Shown: piece by piece, positions 1 to 8,178 of the stretch
Layout of the letters: each line of letters starts with the position of its first letter
How positions within the stretch are numbered: the stretch's first letter is position 1
From: Pseudomonas sp. GOM6
GTDB taxonomy: Bacteria > Pseudomonadota > Gammaproteobacteria > Pseudomonadales > Pseudomonadaceae
Direction: 5' to 3'
Assembly (NCBI RefSeq): GCF_029537485.1
Contig: NZ_JARPUS010000011.1
Location: 62,001-126,000, forward strand
DNA length: 64,000 nucleotides
The notes under the pieces: model-generated
The model's input: the letters and a program-made list of their open reading frames with translations, nothing else
Told to the model about the DNA's origin: nothing
Database searches by the model: none
Made by a program: the position numbers and the translations under genes

Positions 1-22
1 GGGACAACAGGGACTGCCTCAC
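1..22 (-). CDS. Start of outer-membrane efflux channel gene (OprM/TtgC-like), partial
   Basis: Only the first seven codons lie in the window. A GTG at 22-20 overlaps the TGA stop of the preceding pump gene in a GTGA arrangement, and the reading frame gives M-R-Q-S-L-L-S. That resembles the start of OprM/TtgC lipoproteins, which have a short basic N-terminus followed by S-(F/L)-L-S. Pump operons of this type normally end with the outer-membrane factor, so position supports the call. The identity is inferred from operon order and seven residues only. Confidence 0.5.
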
Positions 23-3000
23 TGGACGGCCTCCTTCGACTCGGTGGCCTGGGCGCGCTTGTCCTTGAACAGCGCGCTGACCAATACGTAGAACAGCGGC
101 ACCCAGAAGATCGCCAGCACCGCCGCGGTGAGCATGCCGCCGATCACCCCGGTACCGATGGCGTGCTTGCTGCCAGCACCGGCACCGCTGGAGATGGCCA
201 GCGGCACGACGCCGAGGATGAACGCCAGCGAGGTCATGATGATCGGGCGCAGACGCATGCGGCAGGCCTCCACGGCCGCCTCGACGTAGCTCTGACCCTG
301 CTCGTGCAGCGCCTTGGCGAACTCGACGATAAGGATCGCGTTGCGCGCCGACAGGCCGATGGTGGTGATCAGGCCGACCTGGAAGAACACGTCGTTGGAC
401 AGCCCGCGCGCCAGGGTGAACAGCAGCGCGCCGAACACGCCGAGCGGCACCACCAGCATCACCGAGAAGGGGATCGACCAGCTCTCGTACAGCGCCGCCA
501 GGCAGAGGAACACCACCAGCAGCGACAGGGCGTAGAGCGCCGGTGCCTGGGAACCGGACAGGCGCTCCTCGTAGGACTGGCCGGTCCACGAATAGCCGAC
601 GCCGGCCGGCAGTTGCTGGGTGATCTCCTCGACCGCGGCCATGGCATCGCCCGAGCTGTAGCCCGGCGCCGGCTCGCCGAGGATCTCGATGGCGCTCACA
701 CCGTTGTAGCGCGACAGCTTCGGTGCGCCGTAGACCCACTTGCCGCTGGCGAAGGCGCTGAACGGCACCATCTGCCCGGCGTCGTTGCGCACGAACCACT
801 TGTCCAGGTCTTCCGGGTTCATCCGCGCGCTGGACACGCCCTGCAGGTAGACCTTCTTCACCCGCCCCTGGTCGATGAAGTCGTTGACGTAGCTGCCGCC
901 CCAGCCGATGGACAGGGTGGCGTTGACGTCGGACAGCGACACGCCGAGGGCGCGCACCTTCTCGTCGTCGATCAGCAGCTGGTACTGCGGCTCGTCGCGC
1001 AGGCCGTTGGCCCGCACGCGGGTCAGCACCGGATTCTGCCCGGCCAGTTCGAGGAACTTGTCCCGCGCCTGGTTGAGGGTCTCATGGCCGACACCGGCAC
1101 GGTCCTGCAGGAACAGGTTGAAGCCGGTGGCGTTACCCAGCTCCATCACCGCCGGCGGGGCGAAGGCGAACACCATGGCGTCGCGGAAGCCGAAGAAGTG
1201 CTGCTGGGCGCGCTGGGCCAGGTCGAACACGCTCTGCCCCGCCGCACTGCGCTCGTCCCACGGGCGCAGCATGATGAAGGCCATGCCCGAGCTCTGACCG
1301 CGGCCGGCGAAGTTGAAGCCGGTGACGGTGAACACCGACTTGACCGTATCGCCCTCGTCTTCCAGCAGGTACTGGCGCATGTCGTCGACCACCGCCTGGG
1401 TACGTTCGGCACTGGCGCCGGAAGGTGTCTGTACCTGGGCGAACAGCACGCCCTGGTCCTCGTCGGGGAGGAATGCGGTGGGGATCTTGGTGAACATCCA
1501 GGCCATTACCCCAACCAGCACCGCGTACATCAGCAGGTACGGTGCCTTGCGCTTGAGCATGGCGCGCACCCCGCGCTCGTAGCCGTCGACGCTGCGCTCG
1601 AAGGTGCGGTTGAACCAGCCGAAGAAGCCGCGCTTCTCGTGGTGCTCGCCCTTGGCGATGGGCTTGAGCAGGGTGGCGCACAGCGCCGGGGTGAAGATCA
1701 GGGCGAGGATCACCGAGATCACCATGGCCGAGACGATGGTGACGGAGAACTGCCGGTAGATCACCCCCACCGAGCCGCCGAAGAAGGCCATCGGCAGCAG
1801 CACCGCCGAGAGCACCACGCCGATACCGACCAGCGCGCCCTGGATCTGACCCATGGACTTGCGCGTCGCCTCCAGTGGCGACAGGCCCTCCTCGCGCATC
1901 ACCCGCTCGACGTTCTCCACCACCACGATGGCGTCGTCCACCAGCAGGCCGATGGCCAGGATCATGGCGAACATGGTCAGGGTGTTGATGCTGTAGCCGA
2001 ACACCGCCAGCACGCCGAAGGTGCCGAGCAGCACCACCGGCACCGCCAGGGTGGGGATGATGGTGGCGCGGAAGTTCTGCAGGAACAGGAACATCACCAG
2101 GAACACCAGCACGAAGGCTTCGACCAGGGTATGCAGCACCCCTTCGATGGAGGCGGAGATCACCGGCGTGGTGTCGTAGGGATAGACCACCTTCATGCCG
2201 GGCGGGAAGAACGGCTCCAGCTCGCCGATGGTCTGGCGGATCGCTCTGGCGGTGTCCAGGGCGTTGGCACCGGTGGCCAGCTTGACCGCCAGGCCCGAGG
2301 CCGGCAGGCCGTTGTACTGGGCGTTGATGCTGTAGTTCTCGCCGCCCAGCTCGACCTTGGCCACGTCGCCCAGGCGCACCTGGGAGCCGTCGCGGTTGAC
2401 CTTGAGCAGGATGTTGCGGAACTCCTCGGGGGTCTGCAGGCGGGTCTTGCCGATGATGGTGGCATTGAGCTGCTGGCCCTCGCCGGCCGGCAGGCCGCCG
2501 AACTGGCCGGAGGAAATCTGCACGTTCTGCGCCTGGATCGCGCTCTTCACGTCGACCGGGGTCAGCTGGAAGTTGTTCAGCTTGGCCGGATCTAGCCAGA
2601 TACGCATGGCGTACTGCGCGCCGAACACCTGGAAGTCGCCGACGCCCTTGGTCCGCGAAATCGGGTCCTGCATGTTGGAGACGATGTAGTTGGCCAGGTC
2701 GTTGCGGTCCATCGAACCGTCTTCGGAGACCACGCCGATGACCATCAGGAAGTTCTTCACCGACTTGGTCACGCGAATGCCCTGCTGCTGCACTTCCTGC
2801 GGCAGCAGCGGCGTGGCCAGCTGCAGCTTGTTCTGCACCTGGACCTGAGCGATGTCCGGGTTGGTGCCCTGGTCGAAGGTCACGGTGATGCTCATGCTGC
2901 CGTCGGAGTTGCTCTCCGAGGACATGTAGCGCAGGCCGTCGATGCCGTTGAGCTGCTGCTCGATCACCTGCACCACGGTGTCCTGCACCGTCTGCGCCGA

Positions 3001-3156
3001 GGCGCCGGGATAGCTCACCTGGATGCCCACCGCGGGCGCGGCGATGCTCGGGTACTGGTTGATCGGCAGCTTGAGCACGGACAGGCCGCCGGCCAGCATG
3101 ATCACCAGGGCGATCACCCAGGCGAAGATCGGCCGGTCGATAAAAAAGTTAACCAT
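19..3156 (-). CDS. ttgB: RND multidrug efflux inner-membrane transporter (TtgB/MexB/AcrB type)
   Basis: This is the proton-driven inner-membrane pump of a tripartite multidrug exporter. The 1045 residues match the usual length of HAE1-family RND transporters (MexB is about 1046). It begins [13 protein letters not shown], the canonical first transmembrane segment. The proton-relay pair D407-D408 sits in the fourth helix ([13 protein letters not shown]), exactly where AcrB and MexB have it. Two large periplasmic loops follow helices 1 and 7. It lies 12 bases downstream of the membrane-fusion gene and overlaps the outer-membrane factor start, so the three are one operon. The divergent TetR gene is TtgR-like, which favours the ttg/arp name over mexB, but the substrate range cannot be read from sequence. 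Confidence 0.93.
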   Translation of the reverse strand: MVNFFIDRPIFAWVIALVIMLAGGLSVLKLPINQYPSIAAPAVGIQVSYPGASAQTVQDTVVQVIEQQLNGIDGLRYMSSESNSDGSMSITVTFDQGTNPDIAQVQVQNKLQLATPLLPQEVQQQGIRVTKSVKNFLMVIGVVSEDGSMDRNDLANYIVSNMQDPISRTKGVGDFQVFGAQYAMRIWLDPAKLNNFQLTPVDVKSAIQAQNVQISSGQFGGLPAGEGQQLNATIIGKTRLQTPEEFRNILLKVNRDGSQVRLGDVAKVELGGENYSINAQYNGLPASGLAVKLATGANALDTARAIRQTIGELEPFFPPGMKVVYPYDTTPVISASIEGVLHTLVEAFVLVFLVMFLFLQNFRATIIPTLAVPVVLLGTFGVLAVFGYSINTLTMFAMILAIGLLVDDAIVVVENVERVMREEGLSPLEATRKSMGQIQGALVGIGVVLSAVLLPMAFFGGSVGVIYRQFSVTIVSAMVISVILALIFTPALCATLLKPIAKGEHHEKRGFFGWFNRTFERSVDGYERGVRAMLKRKAPYLLMYAVLVGVMAWMFTKIPTAFLPDEDQGVLFAQVQTPSGASAERTQAVVDDMRQYLLEDEGDTVKSVFTVTGFNFAGRGQSSGMAFIMLRPWDERSAAGQSVFDLAQRAQQHFFGFRDAMVFAFAPPAVMELGNATGFNLFLQDRAGVGHETLNQARDKFLELAGQNPVLTRVRANGLRDEPQYQLLIDDEKVRALGVSLSDVNATLSIGWGGSYVNDFIDQGRVKKVYLQGVSSARMNPEDLDKWFVRNDAGQMVPFSAFASGKWVYGAPKLSRYNGVSAIEILGEPAPGYSSGDAMAAVEEITQQLPAGVGYSWTGQSYEERLSGSQAPALYALSLLVVFLCLAALYESWSIPFSVMLVVPLGVFGALLFTLARGLSNDVFFQVGLITTIGLSARNAILIVEFAKALHEQGQSYVEAAVEACRMRLRPIIMTSLAFILGVVPLAISSGAGAGSKHAIGTGVIGGMLTAAVLAIFWVPLFYVLVSALFKDKRAQATESKEAVQ

Positions 3157-3168
3157 GGTCGTCGTTCC

Positions 3169-4308
3169 TTAGCGGCTGGCCTGATCCGGCTTGGCGGACG
3201 GCACGTCAGCGACGTTCTGCGCCGGCCCGGCCTCGACCTCGTCACCGGGACGGATGAACTGCAGGCCTTCGGTGATCAGCCGGTCGCCGGCCTTGAGGCC
3301 CTCGGTCACCAGCCAGCGATTGCCGCTGGTGCGCTCGGCCGCCAGGGTGCGCAGCTCGACCTTGTTCTCGCCGTTGACCACCAGCGCAGTGGGCTGGCCC
3401 TGACCGTTACGGGTCACACCTTGTTGCGGGGCAAGAATCGCCTCCCGGTCGACGCCGGCATTGAGCCGGGCGTGGACAAACATGCCTGGTAGCAGCAGCT
3501 GGTCCGGGTTGGGGAACACCGCGCGCAGGGTCACCGAGCCGGTCCCTTCGTCGACCGTCACCTCGGACACCTCCAGGGTGCCCTCATGCTCGTACTGGCT
3601 GCCATCGTCCAGGGTCAGGCTGACCTTGGCCGCGTTGTCGCCGACCTTCTCCAGCTGCCCGCTGGCCAGCTCGCGACGCAGGCGCAGCAGTTCCTTGATC
3701 GGCTGAGTGACGTCGACGTAGATCGGATCGAGCTGCTGGATGGTCGCCAGGGCGGTGGCCTGACCATTGCTCACCAGCGCCCCCTCGGTCACCGCCGAGC
3801 GCCCCACGCGGCCGGAAATCGGCGCCAGCACCTTGGTGTAGCGCAGGTCGATGCGCGCCTTCTCCAGCGCCGCCTCGGCGGAAAGCCGGGCGGCCCGCGC
3901 CTCGTCATAGGCCTGCTTGCTCACGGCCTGGTCCGTGACCAGATCGGCATAACGCTCGGCCAGCGAGCCAGCTGAAGCCAGGGTGGCCTGGGCACTCTTG
4001 TAGCTGGCCTGATAGACGGCGGCGTCGATCTGATACAGCTGCTGCCCGGCCTTCACTTCCGAGCCTTCCTTGAACAGACGCTTCTGCAGGATGCCATCGA
4101 CCTGCGGCCGCACCTCGGCGACGCGAAAGGCGGCGGTACGCCCCGGCAGCTCGGTGGTCAGGGTGAACGGCTGCGGCTGCAGCGTGACGACGCCCACTCG
4201 GGGCTTGGGCTCGGCACTCGGTGCAGCACTCTCCTGGCACCCGGCGAGCAGCACCGACGTCACGGCAACAACGCCTACCATCGCAGCGAAGGCTGGCTTC
4301 TTCTGCAT
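3169..4308 (-). CDS. ttgA: RND efflux periplasmic adaptor lipoprotein (TtgA/MexA type)
   Basis: This is the membrane-fusion subunit that links the RND pump to the outer-membrane channel. The chosen start gives a 379-residue protein beginning MQKKPAF, like TtgA (MQFKPAV). A GAGG Shine-Dalgarno lies nine bases upstream; an ATG five codons earlier (4323) is less well placed. A lipobox LLAGC near residue 23 predicts a lipid anchor. The lipoyl half-motifs (GRTAAFRVAEVRPQVDG and DLRYTKVLAPISGRVG), the alpha-hairpin between them and the C-terminal beta-barrel region are in the family order. Transcription is probably controlled by the operator upstream at 4392-4424. Confidence 0.92.
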   Translation of the reverse strand: MQKKPAFAAMVGVVAVTSVLLAGCQESAAPSAEPKPRVGVVTLQPQPFTLTTELPGRTAAFRVAEVRPQVDGILQKRLFKEGSEVKAGQQLYQIDAAVYQASYKSAQATLASAGSLAERYADLVTDQAVSKQAYDEARAARLSAEAALEKARIDLRYTKVLAPISGRVGRSAVTEGALVSNGQATALATIQQLDPIYVDVTQPIKELLRLRRELASGQLEKVGDNAAKVSLTLDDGSQYEHEGTLEVSEVTVDEGTGSVTLRAVFPNPDQLLLPGMFVHARLNAGVDREAILAPQQGVTRNGQGQPTALVVNGENKVELRTLAAERTSGNRWLVTEGLKAGDRLITEGLQFIRPGDEVEAGPAQNVADVPSAKPDQASR

Positions 4309-4391
4309 CTCAATCGACCTCATGTCAGAAATAACGGCCCGGTCAGAGCAGACCCGGCGCGGGGAAACGGCACATTGCTTAGCTGGCTAAG

Positions 4392-4424
4392 AAATATACT
4401 TACGTACTAGAATGTTTGTAAATG
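4392..4424 (-). promoter_or_regulatory. ttgA promoter overlapping a TtgR-type operator
   Basis: Read on the minus strand, TTTACA (4422-4417) and TATATT (4398-4393) are spaced 18 bases apart and make a good sigma-70 promoter for ttgA. The same stretch contains TTACAAAC and GTAAGTATATT, the two half-sites known from the P. putida TtgR operator, in the same order and at similar spacing. Binding here would block ttgA transcription. The match to the known operator is from memory; occupancy is inferred. Confidence 0.78.
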
Positions 4425-4480
4425 AGAAAAATTCACTCCAGGTGTAACTTTTCCCAACCTTTACAAATCGCTGCCCCGCC

Positions 4481-5116
4481 ATGGTCCGACGCACCAAAGA
4501 AGAAGCTGAACTGACTCGTCAACGCATCCTCGATGCGGCCGAGCACCTGTTCCACCAACAGGGGGTTTCGCGCACCTCGCTGACAGATATCGCCAACGGT
4601 GCCGGGGTGACGCGTGGCGCCATCTACTGGCACTTCGAGAACAAGGTCGACCTGTTCCAGGCCATGCTCGAACGCCTGCACCTGCCCCTGGAGGAGCTGG
4701 CCCAGGCCAGCGAACGCGAGGACGAACCCAACCCCCTGGGGCATACCCGCGAGTTGCTGGTGCGCCTGTTGCGCAATGTGGAACTGGACGAGCAAAGCCG
4801 GCGCATCCAGGAAATCCTGGCGCACAAATGCGAGTACACCGACGACCTCGGCGACCTGCGACAGAAGATGCAGGCGCTGCACGTGGAGTGCGACGAGCGC
4901 ATCGAGAAGTCGCTGCGCAACGCGGTCAGCAAGGGCCAGTTGCCCGCCGACCTCGACTGCCGCCGCGCCACCCTGTGCCTGCACGGTTACATCCACGGCC
5001 TGCAGGCCAACTGGCTGCTGGCCCCGGGCGACGACTCACTGGCGGCCCAGGCGGATCAACTGGTCGACGCCCTGCTCGACATGCTGCGCTGCAGCCACGC
5101 CCTACGCCGACGTTGA
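4481..5116 (+). CDS. ttgR: TetR-family repressor of the adjacent efflux operon (TtgR/ArpR-like)
   Basis: This is a 211-residue TetR-family protein starting MVRRTKEEAELTRQRIL, closely like P. putida TtgR (MVRRTKEEAQETR). The DNA-binding helix-turn-helix lies at about residues 33-52 and ends GVTRGAIYWHF, a signature shared by TtgR, AcrR and MtrR-type efflux repressors. The C-terminal ligand-binding part keeps TtgR-like segments such as RRIQEILAHKCE. It is divergent from ttgA, with the predicted operator between them, so it likely represses the pump and is released by drugs or phenolics. The last 15 bases overlap the 3' end of the convergent gene at 5102. Confidence 0.87.
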   Translation: MVRRTKEEAELTRQRILDAAEHLFHQQGVSRTSLTDIANGAGVTRGAIYWHFENKVDLFQAMLERLHLPLEELAQASEREDEPNPLGHTRELLVRLLRNVELDEQSRRIQEILAHKCEYTDDLGDLRQKMQALHVECDERIEKSLRNAVSKGQLPADLDCRRATLCLHGYIHGLQANWLLAPGDDSLAAQADQLVDALLDMLRCSHALRRR

Positions 5117-5488
5117 ACGGCGCAGCAACCAGAATGCCAGGCCGGCCGAAACGCCTTCGAACAGCATGGCGTAGAGGTTGAAGGTCTGCTGGGCGCCGCC
5201 GTCCAGCCACAGGCCGCCGAGACGGGCGAGCAGCAGCGCGCTGTAGAGCAGCACCAGCAACATCAAGGCCGGGCGCAGCAGTTCGCCGCGCAGCAGCGCC
5301 AGGCCCAGCCACATCGCCAGCCCCAGTTGCAGGCCGCCGTAGTAAGCCCGCACATCGGTGACCGCCGCCGGCGCCATCAGCAGCATGCCGCTGAGGTTGG
5401 CGGTCTCCTGCGGGTAGATGAAATAGGCCAGGCCGAAGCCGGCGAGCGACAGGATCTGAACAAGCAGGAACAGGCGAACGGGCAGCAT
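5102..5488 (-). CDS. Small four-helix membrane protein, DUF4345-like
   Basis: This 128-residue protein is very hydrophobic, with about four predicted transmembrane helices, and fits the DUF4345 type of small membrane protein (AYYGGLQLGLAMWL in the middle). The start at MLPVRLF is chosen because GGAG sits seven bases upstream; an earlier ATG at 5521 lacks this. Its 3' end overlaps ttgR by 15 bases in the convergent direction. It has no cofactor or catalytic motif that I recognise, and its function is unknown. Confidence 0.7.
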   Translation of the reverse strand: MLPVRLFLLVQILSLAGFGLAYFIYPQETANLSGMLLMAPAAVTDVRAYYGGLQLGLAMWLGLALLRGELLRPALMLLVLLYSALLLARLGGLWLDGGAQQTFNLYAMLFEGVSAGLAFWLLRRSTSA

Positions 5489-5616
5489 CGGCAGTCTCCA
5501 TGACAGGCGCCAGGCCAGCATAGGCCGAGCCGACGCAGACGGAAACAGTCGCAGCCTGGGACAGACGACGAGCCAAGGCTATCCTGCGCAACACGCCCCA
5601 CTTCGAGGAAATCCCC

Positions 5617-6048
5617 ATGCGCCTGCTTCCCCTAGCCGCCCTGCTCTTCGCCAGCGTCACCCAGGCCGCCGAGCCCGTCACCATGGACGTGCACCGCGAC
5701 GCCAACTGCGGCTGCTGCAAGGCCTGGATCAGCCATCTCGAAGAGAACGGCATCCAGGTCAACGATCACGTCGAAACCGACATGACGGCAGTCAAACAAC
5801 GCCTCGGCGTGCCGCCGCGCCTGGCCTCGTGCCACACCGGCGTGATCGACGGCAAGTTCGTCGAAGGCCATGTGCCGGCCCGCGACGTGCTCGCCCTGCA
5901 AGGCCGCCCCGACCTGCTCGGCGCCGCCGTACCGGGCATGCCCCATGGTTCGCCCGGCATGGAAACCGGCCGGATCGATGCCTATCAGGTGATCGGTCTG
6001 GGCAAGAACGGCCAGGAAAGCGTGCTGGCCGATTATCCGGCCAACTGA
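5617..6048 (+). CDS. Exported DUF411 metal-binding protein
   Basis: This is a 143-residue protein with a short signal peptide (cleavage near TQAAEP). The mature part has the DUF411 signature: a CGCC motif (C31 and C34) after VHRDAN, followed by SCHTG (C72, H73) and EGHVP (H85). Those cysteines and histidines look like a metal site. DUF411 proteins are often linked to copper handling, but no copper genes are adjacent here, so a copper role is only inference. It is followed after 69 bases by the metallopeptidase gene and may be co-transcribed with it. Confidence 0.82.
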   Translation: MRLLPLAALLFASVTQAAEPVTMDVHRDANCGCCKAWISHLEENGIQVNDHVETDMTAVKQRLGVPPRLASCHTGVIDGKFVEGHVPARDVLALQGRPDLLGAAVPGMPHGSPGMETGRIDAYQVIGLGKNGQESVLADYPAN

Positions 6049-6117
6049 TGACCGGACTGGCGCCCTTCGTTGCCGCGGACGACACTGTCAGCCTCGGACG
6101 AATGAAGGAGCCCAACC

Positions 6118-7002
6118 ATGCGCTGGGAACGCGGCAGACGCAGCGACAATGTGGTGGATGCCCGCGGTAGCGGCAGAAGTGGCATGCGCCTGGGCGGCGG
6201 CAAGGGCCTGAGCCTGGGTGGCATTGCCGTGGTGGTGGTGATCGGCCTGCTGATGGGCCAGGACCCACTGACCATCCTCGGCAACGTGGTCAACCAGGGC
6301 ATGCAGGGCGGCGTCACCAGCCATGCGCCCGAACAGGGCCAGGCACCAGCGGCCAACGACCCGCAGAGCGAGTTCGTCCGCGCCATCCTCGGTGACACCG
6401 AAGACACCTGGCGAGCCATCTTCCAGGCCTCCGGCAAGCAGTACCAGGATCCCAAACTGGTGTTGTTCAGCGGTGGCGTACGCTCGGCCTGCGGCTTCGC
6501 CGATGCCGCCGTCGGGCCCTTCTACTGCCCCGGCGACCGCCAGGTGTACCTCGACCTGAGCTTCTTCCGCGAAATGGAAACCCGCTTCGCCGCCGCCGGC
6601 GACTTCGCCCAGGCCTACGTCATCGCCCACGAGGTCGGCCACCATGTGCAGACCCTGCTCGGCGTCTCGGCCAAGGTCAACGCAGCGCGCCAGAGCGGCC
6701 AGAAGCTGGAAGGCGACAACGGCCTGCTGGTGCGTCAGGAACTGCAGGCGGACTGCTTCGCCGGCGTCTGGGCCAACAACGCGCAGCAGCGCCTGAACTG
6801 GCTGGAGCCGGGCGACGTGGAAGAGGCACTGAACGCCGCCAACGCCATCGGCGACGACCGTCTGCAGAAACAGAGCCGTGGCACCGTGATGCCGGACTCC
6901 TTCACCCACGGCACCTCCGCCCAGCGCGTGCGCTGGTTCAAGGTCGGCTTCGAGAGTGGTCAGCCGGGGCGCTGCGATACCTTTGCCGCCGCCCGACTCT
7001 AG
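6118..7002 (+). CDS. ypfJ: Membrane-anchored neutral zinc metallopeptidase (YpfJ family)
   Basis: This is a 294-residue putative zinc protease. The N-terminus is MRWERGRRSDNVVDARG, the conserved start of the YpfJ/neutral-zinc family, followed by one membrane segment at about residues 33-47. The zinc motif HEVGHH occupies residues 171-176 and a downstream glutamate in RQELQADC (E208) is the likely third ligand. AAGGAG lies seven bases before the ATG. No substrate is known for the family. It follows the DUF411 gene on the same strand and is followed by palindromic repeats. Confidence 0.88.
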   Translation: MRWERGRRSDNVVDARGSGRSGMRLGGGKGLSLGGIAVVVVIGLLMGQDPLTILGNVVNQGMQGGVTSHAPEQGQAPAANDPQSEFVRAILGDTEDTWRAIFQASGKQYQDPKLVLFSGGVRSACGFADAAVGPFYCPGDRQVYLDLSFFREMETRFAAAGDFAQAYVIAHEVGHHVQTLLGVSAKVNAARQSGQKLEGDNGLLVRQELQADCFAGVWANNAQQRLNWLEPGDVEEALNAANAIGDDRLQKQSRGTVMPDSFTHGTSAQRVRWFKVGFESGQPGRCDTFAAARL

Positions 7003-7045
7003 GTGCGGTAAAGGCCCAACGTCTTGGCCATGGACCTGAAGCCCG

Positions 7046-7076
7046 CTCACCCCGACCTCTCCCATGGGGAGAGGGG
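7046..7076 (+). repeat. Palindromic CTCTCCC/GGGAGAG repeat, copy A
   Basis: This intergenic element has the form CTCACCCCGACCTCTCCC, AT, GGGGAGAGGGG. It is the outermost copy to the left of the DUF559 gene and is in the plus orientation (CTCACCCC precedes the hairpin). The same pattern recurs at 7106, 7545, 15924, 19386, 19436, 22986 and 23041. Confidence 0.75.
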
Positions 7077-7091
7077 CGAGCTGGAGTGAAG

Positions 7092-7505
7092 CTACCTGTG
7101 GGACTCCCCCTCTCCCTCCGGGAGAGGGGCTAGGGGTGAGGGAGCGGAGACCTCCTGGTAAATCCGCTCCAGCACAGCCGGTAACTCCAGTAGCACCTCA
7201 CGGTTACTAAAGCGCAGCAGCCGGATACCACTGCCGAGCAACCTCTCGGATCGCCAGTGATCATGCTTCGCGCCTTCCTCCGCATAGTGCTGCCCACCAT
7301 CCAACTCGATGCCGAGATGCAGCTCCTCGCAATAGAAATCCAGAACATAAGGCGAGACCGGATGCTGACGACGAAACTTTCGCCCGGCCAACTGCCGACC
7401 ACGCAAATGGCGCCAGAGTAGAGTCTCGGCATCGGTAGCTGCGCGCCTGAGCTGACGAGCAAACTCAAGTTGGCAGGGGTCGAGCGGTGATTTGTAGTGG
7501 GGCAT
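7092..7505 (-). CDS. DUF559 protein with Vsr/PD-(D/E)XK endonuclease-like fold
   Basis: This is a 137-residue protein starting MPHYKSPLDP. The ATG at 7505 is preferred because the longer frame upstream only translates repeat DNA. It has the DUF559 core: an N-terminal LRRAATDAETLLWRHLRG helix, D56 in YVLDFYC, E67 and D69 in GIELDGGQHY, and RLLRFSN, which together fit the Vsr/very-short-patch endonuclease-like fold. The final residues PSPLAPLPEGEGE are encoded by the palindromic repeat itself. The biochemical role of DUF559 proteins is not established. The gene sits alone between two convergent host genes. Confidence 0.85.
   Translation of the reverse strand: MPHYKSPLDPCQLEFARQLRRAATDAETLLWRHLRGRQLAGRKFRRQHPVSPYVLDFYCEELHLGIELDGGQHYAEEGAKHDHWRSERLLGSGIRLLRFSNREVLLELPAVLERIYQEVSAPSPLAPLPEGEGESHR
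7106..7143 (-). repeat. Palindromic CTCTCCC/GGGAGAG repeat, copy B
   Basis: This copy is on the minus strand: TCCCTCACCCCTAG followed by CCCCTCTCCC, GGA and GGGAGAGGGG. It lies within the 3' coding end of the DUF559 gene and encodes about residues 121-134 (APSPLAPLPEGEGE). Confidence 0.8.
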
Positions 7506-7544
7506 GGCAGGCGTCCTTTCCTGATGGTCCGGTTGGCCTAGCAG

Positions 7545-7580
7545 TCCCTCACCCCTGCCCCTCTCCCAAGGGGAGAGGGG
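7545..7580 (+). repeat. Palindromic CTCTCCC/GGGAGAG repeat, copy C
   Basis: This copy reads TCCCTCACCCCTG followed by CCCCTCTCCC, AA and GGGGAGAGGGG on the plus strand. It is the inverted partner of copy B, on the other side of the DUF559 gene, and ends eight bases before the HAD gene stop codon. Confidence 0.8.
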
Positions 7581-7587
7581 AAATCCA

Positions 7588-8178
7588 CTAGGCCAGCAAT
7601 TGCAGCAGCGCCGCGCAATCCGCCGCATGCATCTCGGTCAACTCCGGCCAGGGATTGTCCGGCAGGTTGACCAGTACGCCGCGCGCGCCGGCGGCCTGGG
7701 CGCACTCGAGGTCGAAGCGGTAATCGCCGACCATCACCAACGCATCCGCCGCCACGCCCCAGCGCGCTGCCAGCTGCAGCAGGCCATCCGGGTGCGGCTT
7801 GGGGATCGCCTCTCCGCGACCGAGCACATCGTCCGTGGCGAAGCAGTCGCCCAGGCCGATGGCGGCCAGGGTCAGCAGCGCCAGTTCGTGGGCATTGCGG
7901 GTAAGGATGCCGAGGCGGCAGCCACGCCGATGCAGTTCGCGCACCAGCGCCACCGCACCGGGCGCCGCCACCGAGCCGATGGCCAGCTCGCGCTCATGCT
8001 CGAGCAGCCAGTCGTGCTTGGCCTGCGCCTCAGCCTCGGGCAAGCCGGCCAGGTGATGGAGGATGTCGTCCTCCTGGGGAATGCCCAGGGCGCGCTTGAT
8101 CGCCGGGAAGTCATGCACCGCCACGGTCAGGGTGCCGTCCATGTCGAATACCCAGTGGCGGCAGGCGGCCAGACTCAC
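7588..8178 (-). CDS. HAD-superfamily phosphatase, subfamily IA (phosphoglycolate-phosphatase-like)
   Basis: This is a 196-residue haloacid-dehalogenase-type hydrolase. The GTG start at 8178 overlaps the tesB stop (GTGA), giving V/M-S-L-A-A-C-R-H-W-V-F-D-M-D-G-T. That places the catalytic aspartates D12 and D14 (DMDGTLT) at the N-terminus as expected. A longer frame to 8346 would only shadow tesB. Motif II is in ILTRNAHE, the motif III lysine in AIPKPHPDG, and motif IV is VMVGDYRFDLECA. It is probably a small-molecule phosphatase; the substrate is unknown. It is the last gene of the GNAT-SagB-tesB-HAD run. Confidence 0.85.
   Translation of the reverse strand: MSLAACRHWVFDMDGTLTVAVHDFPAIKRALGIPQEDDILHHLAGLPEAEAQAKHDWLLEHERELAIGSVAAPGAVALVRELHRRGCRLGILTRNAHELALLTLAAIGLGDCFATDDVLGRGEAIPKPHPDGLLQLAARWGVAADALVMVGDYRFDLECAQAAGARGVLVNLPDNPWPELTEMHAADCAALLQLLA

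Larger units (their letters stand above)
7106..7580. mobile_element. Candidate DUF559 element bounded by inverted palindromic repeats
   Basis: A 475-base unit is bounded on the left by repeat copy B (7106-7143, minus orientation) and on the right by copy C (7545-7580, plus orientation). The two are near-perfect inverted copies. Inside lies a single gene for a DUF559 Vsr-like endonuclease-fold protein, whose last codons run through copy B to a stop just outside it. No target-site duplication is evident. The layout recalls RAYT transposase genes flanked by REP sequences, but mobility is inferred, not shown. Confidence 0.45.

Noticed and set aside
163..2595. 810-codon open frame on the strand opposite ttgB
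   Set aside because: It is an antisense shadow produced by high GC codon use; its translation is rich in His, Gln, Arg and Gly with no recognisable domain, while the minus frame is a textbook RND pump.
7046..7580. Possible CRISPR array because of repeated short palindromes
   Set aside because: Copies are inverted rather than direct, spacing is irregular and the interval is filled by a gene; no cas genes are present.
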